The notes: a model not told the origin generated them from the sequence alone. A stretch of 64,000 nt of DNA from Clostridia bacterium (GCA_017451485.1 JAFTOG010000040.1:1-64000), one strand, 5' to 3'. Shown: positions 9,518-17,707, counted from the first letter of the stretch. Numbers and translations: made by a program.

Positions 9518-9939
9518 GTGCCACCCCAAGCGTGTTTATTTTAAGTCTTCAAGAATGTGTTTCGATTGACACTGATGGAAATGTTGCTTTGCAAGCTACC
9601 ATTTCTGGTGGACTAACAGGTGGCACTCCTGGTGCTTCCTTTTCATTATACCATATGGCTACAAATGCACCAAGTGTGGATAAATTAGAAGGATCAGCAT
9701 ATGAAATAGGAGGATCTGCTGGAATACCTATTTACGGAATACCTGCATTTATTGGGGGAGATTTTATTATTATTCCTGATTCGGATTTGAAAAAAGAATA
9801 CTATGGATTGGCTACAAATTTGGGATTAGGTACACCAGGTGGAGAAATACATGTTACATGGGGCGAAACTGTTACATTGTTTAAGTTCAATGTGTTTGAT
9901 GTGTTTGATAAAATATATAACAAGGTGATGGAGTGGTAA
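9460..9939 (+). pseudogene. Toxin-tip part of the displaced Rhs cassette, out of frame with its core fragment
   Basis: The frame is open from 9460 to the TAA at 9937-9939; the first good ATG-less stretch joins the preceding Rhs fragment across a frameshift at about 9460-9490. The encoded 135-160 residues are Gly-rich and beta-like ('ISGGLTGGTPGASFSLY', 'IGGSAGIPIYGIPAFIGGDFII', 'ATNLGLGTPGGEIHV'). I recognise no catalytic motif. The alternating glycine/hydrophobic pattern would suit a membrane-inserting beta structure, but this is speculative. The next gene begins 2 bp after the stop, as expected for toxin and immunity. The frameshift could be an assembly error. Confidence 0.55.
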
Positions 9940-9940
9940 T

Positions 9941-10657
9941 ATGAAGTATCTATCAATAATTTTATTACTTGTTTTTGCATCATTCTTTCCGTTTAGCACA
10001 TCTGCAAAAGCATTCAATTCTAATGAAGGATTTGTTACAGAAAGCGTTACCGAGGAAGAAAAAAATACGGTTTTGAAAAACATTTCCATTAGTAAGATAA
10101 CAAAAGAGCCTGAAAGGCAACCTATAGAATGCTTTGATGTAAACGAAAACGGAGAGATAGCTATAGGAATTTACACTACCGAAGAAAAAATAATATGCAT
10201 TTATTCCGATGATGGAACATTTCAATACGGATATAAATTCTATACTTCTGGGAATTTTGGCGTAGAATTAAAGGGAAGTAATTTGTATATATACCTTGTT
10301 AGAAGCGATATTGCTATTGGAATTGCACCAAGTGGAGAAATAATAGAAATGAGTAAAATTCAAAACACTCCGGAGAATAACTCATATTGGAATAATTATG
10401 TTTCTTCAAATAAAAGAATAGTGGGAGATAAGGTTTACATTTTGAAAAATGATATGGGCATATTTAATTTATTTTCCTCTTCATATTCTCAGCTGATAGT
10501 TCAAGACGGTAACGGTAATCAAAATATTATTTATGATGTTAATTCCTCACAGCTTACAAAGAACATAATTATATTACTGTCTATACTCGCATTTTCTGCA
10601 ATAGTTGTATCGTGTGTAGTTGTTCAAACAATAAAATCAATAAAAGGACGGAGATAG
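9941..10657 (+). CDS. Exported single-span membrane protein next to the displaced tip (candidate immunity)
   Basis: 238 residues. An N-terminal signal peptide (cleavage likely after 'STSAKA') is followed by about 180 exported residues of beta-propeller-like character ('ENGEIAIGIYTTEEKIICIYSDDGTFQYGYKF', 'GNFGVELKGSNLYIYLVRSD'). A C-terminal membrane span follows (about residues 208-230, 'IIILLSILAFSAIVVSCVVV') with a basic cytoplasmic tail KSIKGRR. The ATG is 1 bp past the toxin-tip stop. Topology puts the soluble part outside, matching the lipoprotein immunity candidates. No named family is recognised; the immunity role is inferred from position. Confidence 0.55.
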   Translation: MKYLSIILLLVFASFFPFSTSAKAFNSNEGFVTESVTEEEKNTVLKNISISKITKEPERQPIECFDVNENGEIAIGIYTTEEKIICIYSDDGTFQYGYKFYTSGNFGVELKGSNLYIYLVRSDIAIGIAPSGEIIEMSKIQNTPENNSYWNNYVSSNKRIVGDKVYILKNDMGIFNLFSSSYSQLIVQDGNGNQNIIYDVNSSQLTKNIIILLSILAFSAIVVSCVVVQTIKSIKGRR

Positions 10658-10686
10658 AATAGACAAAATAGTGGAGGTCGAGTAAT

Positions 10687-11214
10687 ATGAAAGTTAGAAG
10701 GATAGTATATACAATTTCCATACTATTTATTATTATTGCTTCAATTATTTTTATAGGATCATTTATTGTTAACAAAATTAATTCACAAGGTCAAGGCCTC
10801 GAGGATTTTGATTATAACAATTTATCTAACGAGCAAATAGTAGAGACAGTTGCAAAATACGAGGGCTTTGGAAATGAAAAAAAGCAATATGGAGATCAAA
10901 GCGGCGTTGACGGTAAATACAAATATTATGATTATGCCAACTGCTATCACGCATCAGAAAAGATAACAGGAATATTGACAGTTCAATCAACCAAAGCAAT
11001 AAATCAAAAGGTAAAATTTACTATTACTTCAAATCTTGAATCCGGGTACATGAAAATAGTAGTAATAAAAAACGGAGAGATAATAGAATACATTGATGTA
11101 AATCAGACTGTATCAAGGGAGTATGATTGTATAGGTGAAAATGACATTTATATAAAAATAATAGCGTCTACTGCGAAAATGAATATATCAGTTGAAAGGG
11201 AGCTTCAGGCATAG
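10687..11214 (+). CDS. Membrane-anchored exported protein, unknown
   Basis: 175 residues with one N-terminal membrane span (about residues 7-29) and a short KVRR start, so the remainder should face outside. The exported part ends in a beta-rich segment ('ITGILTVQSTKAINQKVKFTITSNLESGYMKIVVIKNGEIIEYI') resembling a small Ig-like or bacterial adhesion-like fold. The ribosome site GGAGG precedes the ATG. It lies 29 bp after the preceding single-span protein and is probably co-transcribed. No family is recognised. It may be a second immunity or accessory protein of the displaced cassette. Confidence 0.5.
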   Translation: MKVRRIVYTISILFIIIASIIFIGSFIVNKINSQGQGLEDFDYNNLSNEQIVETVAKYEGFGNEKKQYGDQSGVDGKYKYYDYANCYHASEKITGILTVQSTKAINQKVKFTITSNLESGYMKIVVIKNGEIIEYIDVNQTVSREYDCIGENDIYIKIIASTAKMNISVERELQA

Positions 11215-11236
11215 TGAAGACAGTGCCACACATATA

Positions 11237-11304
11237 GACAGGGGAATACCAAGGCTGATTTTCCTGTCAAACTCTACATTATACTGAGAGGAGGCAAAAT
11301 TATG
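11237..11304 (+). repeat. GACAGGGG hairpin repeat with conserved gene-leading tail, copy 2
   Basis: GACAGG at 11237 pairs with CCTGTC at 11263-11268 around the same 'AAGGCTGATT' loop as the 8533 copy. The tail up to the next start codon ('ACTGAGAGGAGGCAAAATT') is almost the same in both copies. Confidence 0.7.
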
Positions 11305-11778
11305 AAAAGAATTATCGCAATTGCCTTTATACTTTTGATGATATTTTCTGTTGGATGTGATGATACCATTTATCATTGGAATTTCGAATATGATTATACG
11401 GAAGTTGTCGAAATAAGTATAATAGAAGCAATCGGACCAACAAATAATAAGGGCCCTATGGAATATGAGGTATTAGCTCAATTGGATTTATCGGTTGCTG
11501 AAGATTTAATGAAAGATATCGAAAATATAGAATATAAAAAATATGCATTTAATCCTGCAGATATAACAGGCTTGTGCTTTTTGATTGAGTTTAATAACGG
11601 TAGCTATGATATTATTTCCTATAGGGAGCCTATGCACTTTATTTATACTGGGGATAATGATGAAATTAATGGATATTTTTCGTATTTTGAATGTGACAAA
11701 GAAATTTTTGATGAAATTATAAATAAATATTTAACACAGACAGGAGACGATTCTATGTCTGCAAAGCTTTACAGCTAA
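11302..11778 (+). CDS. Lipoprotein of the island's candidate immunity family
   Basis: 158 residues with a lipobox-like VGCD near residue 19. The pattern 'MEYEVLAQLDLS', 'DIENIEYKKY', 'IEFNNGSYDIISYRE', 'YFSYFECDKEIFDEIINKYL' aligns by eye with the 8070 and 8600 lipoproteins, so it belongs to the same family though much diverged. GGAGG precedes the ATG. The last nine residues (after 'NKYLTQTGD') are encoded by a GACAGG-type repeat at 11739-11767, so the original C-terminus was probably replaced when the repeat arrived. The Rhs tip it once served is not adjacent, so it may be an orphan immunity gene. Confidence 0.6.
   Translation: MKRIIAIAFILLMIFSVGCDDTIYHWNFEYDYTEVVEISIIEAIGPTNNKGPMEYEVLAQLDLSVAEDLMKDIENIEYKKYAFNPADITGLCFLIEFNNGSYDIISYREPMHFIYTGDNDEINGYFSYFECDKEIFDEIINKYLTQTGDDSMSAKLYS
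11739..11767 (+). repeat. GACAGGAGACGATTCTATGTC repeat inside the lipoprotein 3' end
   Basis: This 29-bp stretch matches 13143-13171 at all but a few positions. It provides the coding sequence and the nearby stop for the C-terminus of the 11302-11778 lipoprotein. It is a second subtype of the island's GACAGG repeat, ending in 'TGTCTGCAAAGC'. Confidence 0.65.
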
Positions 11779-11854
11779 GCAACAAACAGGTATAACGGTA
11801 TAGGATAGAAAACAGTATACTACTTTATTATTACTGTATAGAGGTGAAGTGATT

Positions 11855-12370
11855 ATGAAAAAAACATTAAAATGTCTGTTGTGCCTTTTTATGATGTTAG
11901 TTATATTAACCTCGTTATCCGGTTGTGGTATTTTGGTGCTCTTCTTCGATGGACATAAAATTGATTATCCATATTTGAATAGCAGAGAGGAAATCGTTTT
12001 GATTGAGATTATAAGATATGACTGGGATAATGAAGATACACATGCAAGTGAAATTATTACCACTATAGAAAATACAGATGAATTTTTAGATGATTTTGAA
12101 GATGTAGATTACTATGATGTATTTATGTGGGAGCCACAAGGTATAGAAGACGGTGGGATTGCAATCAAATTTACATATTCGAACGGCGAATATGAAATTA
12201 ACTCTCACGGTGGACAAGGAAGATATAACAGAGAAGCAGGCTGTTACTATGCATACACTGATAACGGATATTTTGATAAGGAACAATTCAGAGAATTAAT
12301 ATACAAATGGGCAAATGTTGACATAGATGATATACAAAAATCAGAGGATCAAACGAGTGCTAATACCTGA
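11855..12370 (+). CDS. Lipoprotein, diverged member of the candidate immunity family
   Basis: 171 residues. I start at the ATG at 11855, 8 bp after GAGGTG; the GTG at 11849 is too close to that site. The signal sequence ends in lipobox SGCG. The mature part has the same order of elements as the other island lipoproteins: an 'EIVLIEIIRYD' strand, 'DEFLDDFEDVDYYDVF', 'IKFTYSNGEYEINSHG', then 'DNGYFDKEQFRELIYKW'. It lies just upstream of an Rhs-tip remnant. The order seems reversed for a toxin-immunity pair, so the present neighbours may reflect rearrangement. The function is inferred from family and island. Confidence 0.55.
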   Translation: MKKTLKCLLCLFMMLVILTSLSGCGILVLFFDGHKIDYPYLNSREEIVLIEIIRYDWDNEDTHASEIITTIENTDEFLDDFEDVDYYDVFMWEPQGIEDGGIAIKFTYSNGEYEINSHGGQGRYNREAGCYYAYTDNGYFDKEQFRELIYKWANVDIDDIQKSEDQTSANT

Positions 12371-12391
12371 TTACATGGGAGACAGGGGTCA

Positions 12392-12566
12392 GTATACTAC
12401 GACCGTCATTTTATGCGACAGACTAACACTGGACAATGGGCTGAAAAACACGGATATGGCGAAGCATCGGTGCTTTGGGAGAATGACTCCAGATACTATT
12501 CCTTGGACATTAGGCGGCGTTCCATACTATGATAGCGTAATAATCTACTATGCAGTAGGAAATTGA
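12392..12566 (+). pseudogene. Remnant of a third Rhs-type toxin tip (frameshifted)
   Basis: Reading from 12395 gives YYDRHFMRQTNTGQWAEKHG and on to 'ASVLWEND'. After a frame change near 12475-12490 the other frame gives TPDTIPWTLGGVPYYDSVII and 'YYAVGN' before the TGA at 12564. From memory, this reads like the C-terminal part of cysteine-peptidase-like domains found at clostridial Rhs tips; I cannot verify that here. It follows a GACAGGGG repeat start at 12381. The toxin is certainly incomplete and is followed by another lipoprotein gene, consistent with a collapsed toxin-immunity pair. Confidence 0.5.
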
Positions 12567-12574
12567 GGTGCGTT

Positions 12575-13120
12575 ATGAGACTTAATAAAATTTTAGCTTT
12601 AATTTCTATAATAATGTTGTTGTTTTTGCTTTGGTCTTGTGATAAAGGAGGAAGTGATTTGAATATTGAAATATCCCCGCTAGATAAAAGTTTACTTGAT
12701 CTGGCAACTACAATTTATGATGAATCGCAATTATCAAAAATTGTAAAGTTCAATGGTTCAATTGATGAGTTAAACGATCAATACCCCATTGAATGTTTAA
12801 GAAAAGATAACGATACTTATCGAGTAGCATACCTTGGTGACGGGAGCATTGTAGTTCTTCTATTTGATAATTACGGAAATAGACTTTTTGGACATATTTA
12901 TAACACTCAGTTATTAAAATCTGATTTTGAAGGACTGATAAAAGGTCAGTCGTTAGAAGAAGTTAGAAGAATTGATCCTAATGGAGAGTATTTATTCCTT
13001 TATACAGGTAGAAATGATACGCCGAAAGTATCTTCCCATTACACAAAAGACGGGTACCTAATTACCATTGAATATGACATTTCAAATATTATCATAAGTA
13101 TAAATGAAAAGTTGATATGA
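12575..13120 (+). CDS. Lipoprotein after the tip remnant, candidate orphan immunity protein
   Basis: 181 residues from the ATG at 12575, which follows GAGGTG. A hydrophobic signal segment ends in WSCD, a lipobox-like site. The mature protein has 'VKFNGSIDELNDQYPIECLRKDNDTYRVAYLGDGSIVVLLFDNYGNRLF' and 'FEGLIKGQSLEEVRRIDPNGEY'. The latter resembles the start of a SmpA/BamE-like small domain, but I would not assign it. It is unlike the four-member lipoprotein family upstream. Position directly after the tip remnant suggests it was that toxin's immunity protein. It is followed by a GACAGGGG repeat and a strong terminator that closes the island. Confidence 0.5.
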   Translation: MRLNKILALISIIMLLFLLWSCDKGGSDLNIEISPLDKSLLDLATTIYDESQLSKIVKFNGSIDELNDQYPIECLRKDNDTYRVAYLGDGSIVVLLFDNYGNRLFGHIYNTQLLKSDFEGLIKGQSLEEVRRIDPNGEYLFLYTGRNDTPKVSSHYTKDGYLITIEYDISNIIISINEKLI

Positions 13121-13142
13121 ATGATATTGGAAAGCACACATA

Positions 13143-13171
13143 GACAGGGGACGGTTCTATGTCTGCAAAGC
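13143..13171 (+). repeat. GACAGGGGACGGTTCTATGTC repeat at the island's right end
   Basis: This is the partner of the 11739-11767 copy, including the tail 'TGTCTGCAAAGC'. A GACAGGGGACGGTTCT core is, from memory, common in clostridial genomes as a dispersed, REP-like palindromic repeat; no transposase gene for it is in this window. Confidence 0.6.
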
Positions 13172-13213
13172 CTAAATAAGCAGGGAATATGTCTCTATGA
13201 ATAAGGATAACAG

Positions 13214-13241
13214 AAAAAGCGAGGAATTTCCTCGCTTTTTT
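13214..13241. terminator. Bidirectional terminator between the Rhs island and valS
   Basis: Stem GCGAGGA/TCCTCGC with loop ATT, flanked by A5 and T6 so that it can end transcription from both sides. It separates the toxin island from the convergent valS gene. Confidence 0.85.
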
Positions 13242-13298
13242 GTGTGTAATATATTTTAATGCAAATCCAATTTATAACAGGCATTGTTGCAATAGAGC

Positions 13299-15923
13299 TT
13301 ACAACGCCTTTATAGCGTCTAAAATACCCTGCTTTGTGCTTTCGTATTTTTCAAGCTTTGCCTTTTCGCCATCGACTACCTTTTGGGGAGCCTTCGCCAC
13401 AAATTCTGCGTTGCCAAGCTTCTTTACGAGTCGGTCAATCTCACCCTGTACCTTTGCGAGCTCACCGTTAAGACGGGCTCTTTCCTTATCAAGGTCAACC
13501 ATTTCAGCCATAGGAATATATGCTGTTGCTGCGTGGGTGATAATTTGTACTGCGTTTTCACCGGTGTATTCAGCTACAACCTCAACCTCGGAGGCAGAAG
13601 CAAGCTTCTTAAAGAATTCGGCTGTGGAATTATTAAAGGCATCAGCATATTGGGTTGTGATAAATATCTTAGCCTTTTTAGAGGGAGGAACATTCATTTC
13701 GGCTCTTCTTGTACGGATAGCCTTGATAACCTCGATTACCTTTTCCATGTTTTCAAAATCAACAGCAAAATTGAATCTGTCCTTAACCTTGGGATAGGAG
13801 GATATCATAATGCTCTCGCAATCGTCAAAGTGGGGGAGGGACAAATAAATTTCCTCTGTGATAAAGGGGATAAAGGGATGGAGGAGCTTAAGAATGTTTT
13901 CCAGAACATATACAATTACATTCTGTGTAACGGTATTAGCCTCAGTTCCCTTAGCTGAAAGGGCAGGCTTTGAAAGCTCGATGTACCAGTCGCAGAAGAT
14001 ATCCCATACGAAATCGTAAATTTCGGAGAGGGCTATACCAAGCTCATAGGCATCAAACTGTGTGCGTACACTCTTAATAAGAGAATTGAGCTTTGTAAGT
14101 ATCCATTTATCGGCAATACCCATTTTGTCGGGAGAGGGCATCTCAACCTTGTCAATATCAAGGTTCATCATAACAAAGCGTGCCGCATTCCAGAGCTTGT
14201 TTGCAAAGTTACGGGCAGATTCTATCTTCTCATCGGAGAAACGCATATCGTTTCCGGGGGAGTTACCTGTTGCAAGAGCAAATCGAAGGGCATCTGCACC
14301 GTACTTCTCAATAATGAGCAAGGGGTCGATACCGTTACCCAAGGACTTAGACATCTTTCTGCCCAGGGAATCACGGACAAGACCGTGGATAAGAACGGTA
14401 TCAAAGGGCTTTTCTCCCATATATTCAAGACCGGAGAATATCATTCTCGATACCCAGAAGGTAATAATATCATAGCCTGTAACAAGAGTATTTGTGGGAT
14501 AGAAGTATTTAAGGTCCTCGGTATTTTTCGGCCAGCCGAGAGTTGAGAAGGGCCAGAGTGCAGAGGAGAACCAGGTGTCAAGGGTATCGGGGTCCTGACG
14601 CATTTTCTTACCACATTTGGGACATACTGCCTCCCCATCCTTTGTAACTACTATTTCATCACAGTCGTCACAGTAGAATGCAGGGATTCTGTGTCCCCAC
14701 CAGAGCTGACGGGAGATACACCAGTCACGGATATTTTCCATCCAGTGGAAATAGTTTTTCTCGAATCTTTCGGGTACGAACTTAATTTCACCTGTTCTTA
14801 CAGCCTCAATAGCAGGCTTTGCAAGAGGCTCCATTTTTACAAACCACTGCAAGGATACACGGGGCTCAACAGTAGTGCCACAACGGTAGCAGGTGCCTAC
14901 ATTATGGGCGTAATCCTCTACCTTGATAAGGTAGCCCTGAGCATCGAGATCGGCAACGATAGCCTTTCTTGCCTCGAAACGGTCCATACCGGCGTAAGCA
15001 GGGTAGTCCTCTGTTATCTTGGCATCGGGGGTCATTACATTGATAATGGGCAGATTATGACGCTTTCCAACCTCGAAGTCGTTAGGGTCGTGGGCAGGAG
15101 TAATCTTAACTACACCTGTACCAAAGTCCATTTCAACATATTCATCGGCAACAACGGGAATCTCTCTGCCGATTAGGGGAATTACAAGAGTCTTGTCGAT
15201 TATGTCCTTATATCTTTCGTCTTTGGGGTTTACTGCAACGGCAGTATCACCGAGCATAGTCTCGGGACGGGTTGTGGCAAATTCAAGGTATCCGCTACCG
15301 TCCTTAAAGGGATACTTAATGTGCCAGAAATGACCTGCCTGCTCCTCGTATTCAACCTCAGCGTCGGAAATAGAGGTAAGGCAGTGGGGACACCAGTTGA
15401 TAATTCTTTCTCCACGGTAGATAAGTCCCTTTTCGTAAAGGCGTACGAATACCTCCTTTACAGCCTCGGAGCAGCCCTCGTCAAGGGTAAAGCGTTCTCT
15501 TGACCAGTCACAGGAGGAGCCGAGCTTTTTAAGCTGGGATATTATTCTTCCACCGTATTGCTCCTTCCACGCCCAGGCTCTTTCAAGGAATCCGTCTCTG
15601 CCGATATCCTCCTTGGTAACGCCCTCCTTACGCATAGCCTCAACTATTTTTGCCTCGGTAGCAATTGATGCATGGTCAGTACCGGGGAGCCAAAGGGTGC
15701 AAAAGCCGTTCATTCTCTTATAACGGATAAGAATATCCTGGAGAGTGTTGTCAAGGGCATGTCCCATATGGAGCTGTCCTGTAATGTTTGGCGGTGGGAT
15801 AACAATTGAAAAGTGAGGCTTGGAATGGTCTATCTCCGGTGTGAAATACTTTTTCTCACACCAATTTTTGTAGATTCTTTCCTCAAACTCACTCGGTGCA
15901 TAGGTCTTGTTAAGTTCTTTCAT
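13299..15923 (-). CDS. valS: Valyl-tRNA synthetase
   Basis: Class I aminoacyl-tRNA synthetase that charges tRNA-Val; cytoplasmic. 874 residues, the usual bacterial length. The HIGH-type motif appears as '[15 protein letters not shown]' (residues about 43-57). The KMSKS loop is '[14 protein letters not shown]' near residue 525. The CP1 editing domain contains '[15 protein letters not shown]' near residue 215. A zinc-binding cluster '[23 protein letters not shown]' sits around residue 420, and the C-terminal coiled arm ('[27 protein letters not shown]') is intact. The start follows AAGGAG. A T-box leader lies upstream, so expression should respond to uncharged tRNA-Val. Confidence 0.98.
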   Translation of the reverse strand: MKELNKTYAPSEFEERIYKNWCEKKYFTPEIDHSKPHFSIVIPPPNITGQLHMGHALDNTLQDILIRYKRMNGFCTLWLPGTDHASIATEAKIVEAMRKEGVTKEDIGRDGFLERAWAWKEQYGGRIISQLKKLGSSCDWSRERFTLDEGCSEAVKEVFVRLYEKGLIYRGERIINWCPHCLTSISDAEVEYEEQAGHFWHIKYPFKDGSGYLEFATTRPETMLGDTAVAVNPKDERYKDIIDKTLVIPLIGREIPVVADEYVEMDFGTGVVKITPAHDPNDFEVGKRHNLPIINVMTPDAKITEDYPAYAGMDRFEARKAIVADLDAQGYLIKVEDYAHNVGTCYRCGTTVEPRVSLQWFVKMEPLAKPAIEAVRTGEIKFVPERFEKNYFHWMENIRDWCISRQLWWGHRIPAFYCDDCDEIVVTKDGEAVCPKCGKKMRQDPDTLDTWFSSALWPFSTLGWPKNTEDLKYFYPTNTLVTGYDIITFWVSRMIFSGLEYMGEKPFDTVLIHGLVRDSLGRKMSKSLGNGIDPLLIIEKYGADALRFALATGNSPGNDMRFSDEKIESARNFANKLWNAARFVMMNLDIDKVEMPSPDKMGIADKWILTKLNSLIKSVRTQFDAYELGIALSEIYDFVWDIFCDWYIELSKPALSAKGTEANTVTQNVIVYVLENILKLLHPFIPFITEEIYLSLPHFDDCESIMISSYPKVKDRFNFAVDFENMEKVIEVIKAIRTRRAEMNVPPSKKAKIFITTQYADAFNNSTAEFFKKLASASEVEVVAEYTGENAVQIITHAATAYIPMAEMVDLDKERARLNGELAKVQGEIDRLVKKLGNAEFVAKAPQKVVDGEKAKLEKYESTKQGILDAIKAL

Positions 15924-16047
15924 AAAATATATACTCCTTGTCTTAATTTACAACTTAATGGAAATTTTCGCAGGGCGAAAATTATCCGTAACTTTTCACT
16001 CTTCACTTTTAGTTCTTCACTCTTCTGTTTTCTTTTGCCTGCAAAAG

Positions 16048-16265
16048 AAAAAGCCCTGATACAAATATCAGGGCGTAGAAGCTACGTGGTACCACCTGAA
16101 TTCGTATGCAAGGCACACGCACTCAAATCTCGTAACGGGAGATGCCGTTATGGACTACTGTCAGTTCACCCATAATGCTCATAAGCTACCTTCACCGTTA
16201 TCCCCTGCCGTATCACACCACCCACAGCTCTCTGTAAGGCTACCACGGTTACTCCTCTTATTCAA
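16048..16265 (-). promoter_or_regulatory. T-box riboswitch upstream of valS
   Basis: On the minus strand the leader begins near 16265 and contains the T-box sequence CAGGTGGTACCACG (plus-strand 16085-16098). The antiterminator pairs with the tRNA acceptor end. A terminator stem GCCCTGAT/ATCAGGGC (16053-16074) with a following T-run overlaps it. Upstream, stem I carries AGAGAGCTGTGGGTGG, and 'GTGAAGGTAGC' includes a GTA valine codon as a candidate specifier. The exact specifier needs folding. Known mechanism: uncharged tRNA-Val favours read-through into valS. Confidence 0.92.
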
Positions 16266-16347
16266 CGCATTTATAACATTTTAGCACAAGAAAAACCGAT
16301 TGTCAAGAATAATTTGGGATTATGGGGTGGGAGTTAAAGTCATAAAT

Positions 16348-16386
16348 AAAAATACATCAACGGAGTCGTTCCGTTGATGTATTTTT
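16348..16386. terminator. Terminator at the 3' end of the ribbon-helix-helix gene
   Basis: A 17-bp inverted repeat (AAAAATACATCAACGGA with its complement) around loop GTCGT. The minus-strand arm overlaps the stop codon of the small regulator gene and ends in a T-run. It may also block read-through from the other side. Confidence 0.8.
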
Positions 16387-16570
16387 ATTTAACCTCGCAA
16401 TTTTCCATAGCGTAATCAAGCAAAATGTTTATAAGCTCATTTCGTGAACGGTTAGTCGTTATAGCAAGCTCATTCAACTTTTCTGTTGTTTCGTCCTTTA
16501 TTCTTATTGAAAAGGTTTTGTAGCCATCCTCGCCCTTTAATCTTTTCTTTATTATCAGCTTTTCCTTCAT
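16385..16570 (-). CDS. Ribbon-helix-helix (Arc/CopG-type) DNA-binding protein
   Basis: 61 residues. The predicted beta strand 'YKTFSIRI' is followed by helix 'DETTEKLNELAITTNRSRNELINILLDYAM', the standard Arc/MetJ/CopG layout in which paired strands read the DNA major groove. The basic start (MKEKLIIKKRLKGEDG) is usual for such repressors. The start follows GAGGTG. The gene is divergent from the zinc-ribbon/SPFH genes. Perfect palindromes with ATGTTA/TAACAT arms lie at 16585-16597 and 16627-16645 in the shared control region, so autoregulation and control of the divergent genes are likely. No toxin partner is adjacent, so I do not call it an antitoxin. Confidence 0.75.
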   Translation of the reverse strand: MKEKLIIKKRLKGEDGYKTFSIRIKDETTEKLNELAITTNRSRNELINILLDYAMENCEVK

Positions 16571-16584
16571 TGTTTCACCTCAAC

Positions 16585-16645
16585 ATGTTAATAACATAAT
16601 TATATATTGACAAAAGTACTAAATATATGTTATAATTACTAACAT
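16585..16645. promoter_or_regulatory. Promoter with two palindromic operator sites
   Basis: The sigma-A promoter for the zinc-ribbon gene is TTGACA (16607-16612), 18 bp, TATAAT (16631-16636). ATGTTAATAACAT, a perfect 13-bp palindrome, occupies 16585-16597 next to the regulator's ribosome site. A second ATGTTA-N7-TAACAT (16627-16645) straddles the -10 box. The shared half-sites and placement mark them as candidate operators of the adjacent ribbon-helix-helix protein. Confidence 0.65.
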
Positions 16646-16667
16646 AAAGTTTAACATTGGAGGAGCT

Positions 16668-17669
16668 ATGGAAACACAAGAAAGTACAAAAGAATATAAA
16701 TATTGCTCCTGTTGTGGGCAGAAGGTACATATAAATTCTCATTTTTGTAACAGATGTGGAGAAAATTTAGATAAAGATAATTTTACAGTTCAAAAAGACA
16801 TTACAGAGATTCCACCATTGAAAGAGAAAAATTGTAATACAGACGAAAAAACGAGAGAATATGTATATGAAGGTAATATTCATAAATGTCCCCATTGTGG
16901 AGAACCTTTGAAGGCATTTGAAATAGTTTGCCCTGTCTGTAAGTTTGAAATACGGGGAGCAAAAAGCTCGAGTGCAGTAAAGGATTTAGCAGAAAAATTA
17001 GAAAAGGCTACTTCCGAAAATCAAAGAATAATCATTATTAAGAATTTTCCTGTTCCTAATACAAAGGAAGATATATTTGAATTTATGCTCTTGGCATCTT
17101 CTAATTTTGATGCTTCCTATTATGCGACGCATTTGCACGAAGAAGATATTTCAGACGCTTGGCTAACCAAAATAGAGCAGTGCTATCAAAAGGCAAAAAT
17201 AGCTTTGAAAAATGAAAATGCTTTTATAGAAATTCAAAAGTTATATGGAAAGGTTATTGAACAAATAAATAATAATAAAGCAAGGCAAAAACATTTAGAC
17301 AGAAAAGAAGCATTTAGCAATTTGACAAATTATCTTCCAAATATTTTAATTGTTACAGGCTGGATAATTAGTTTGATTGTTCTTTTTGCTCTTTCCTCCA
17401 CCAATACAGATAATGTTGGGTTTAATGTTTGCCAATTAATATCATTTATTGATCTAATAGTTGGATGTATATTCATACCTAAGTTTGCACGGTGTGGAAA
17501 TATTATTCCAAAATTAATAGTATCAGTAGGTTTGGTTATATCCATTATAGTTTTAATTCCACTAAGTATTACTAATTTGGATAATGTGGGTTTTAATGCC
17601 TGTCAAGTATTACTTATTGTTGACATTATTGTGGCTGTTGTAATATATTGTAGATTGTTTAGAAAATAA
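16668..17669 (+). CDS. Double zinc-ribbon membrane protein
   Basis: 333 residues. The first zinc ribbon CSCCGQKVHINSHFCNRCG is near residues 13-31 and a second (CPHCGEPLKAFEIVCPVCK) near 72-90. A helical, charged middle region (about 95-215) follows, then four membrane spans in the last 110 residues. The spans form an internal duplication: 'TNTDNVGFNVCQLISFIDLIVG' is repeated as 'TNLDNVGFNACQVLLIVDIIVA'. The two-ribbon start is common in small membrane-associated proteins of Firmicutes with no assigned activity. GGAGG precedes the start. It is 38 bp from the SPFH gene and probably co-transcribed with it. Confidence 0.8.
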   Translation: METQESTKEYKYCSCCGQKVHINSHFCNRCGENLDKDNFTVQKDITEIPPLKEKNCNTDEKTREYVYEGNIHKCPHCGEPLKAFEIVCPVCKFEIRGAKSSSAVKDLAEKLEKATSENQRIIIIKNFPVPNTKEDIFEFMLLASSNFDASYYATHLHEEDISDAWLTKIEQCYQKAKIALKNENAFIEIQKLYGKVIEQINNNKARQKHLDRKEAFSNLTNYLPNILIVTGWIISLIVLFALSSTNTDNVGFNVCQLISFIDLIVGCIFIPKFARCGNIIPKLIVSVGLVISIIVLIPLSITNLDNVGFNACQVLLIVDIIVAVVIYCRLFRK

Positions 17670-17707
17670 TTTGTTGGAATTCAATTAAACAAAATAGGAG
17701 GCTTGTA

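Noticed and set aside
12327..12566. Continuous 79-codon frame as a separate gene
   Set aside because: Its first part overlaps the preceding lipoprotein and is not protein-like; only its end matches the tip remnant. A frameshifted remnant explains it better.
16385..16570. Ribbon-helix-helix protein as an antitoxin
   Set aside because: No adjacent small toxin gene on the same strand; the operators and divergent genes fit a plain regulator better.
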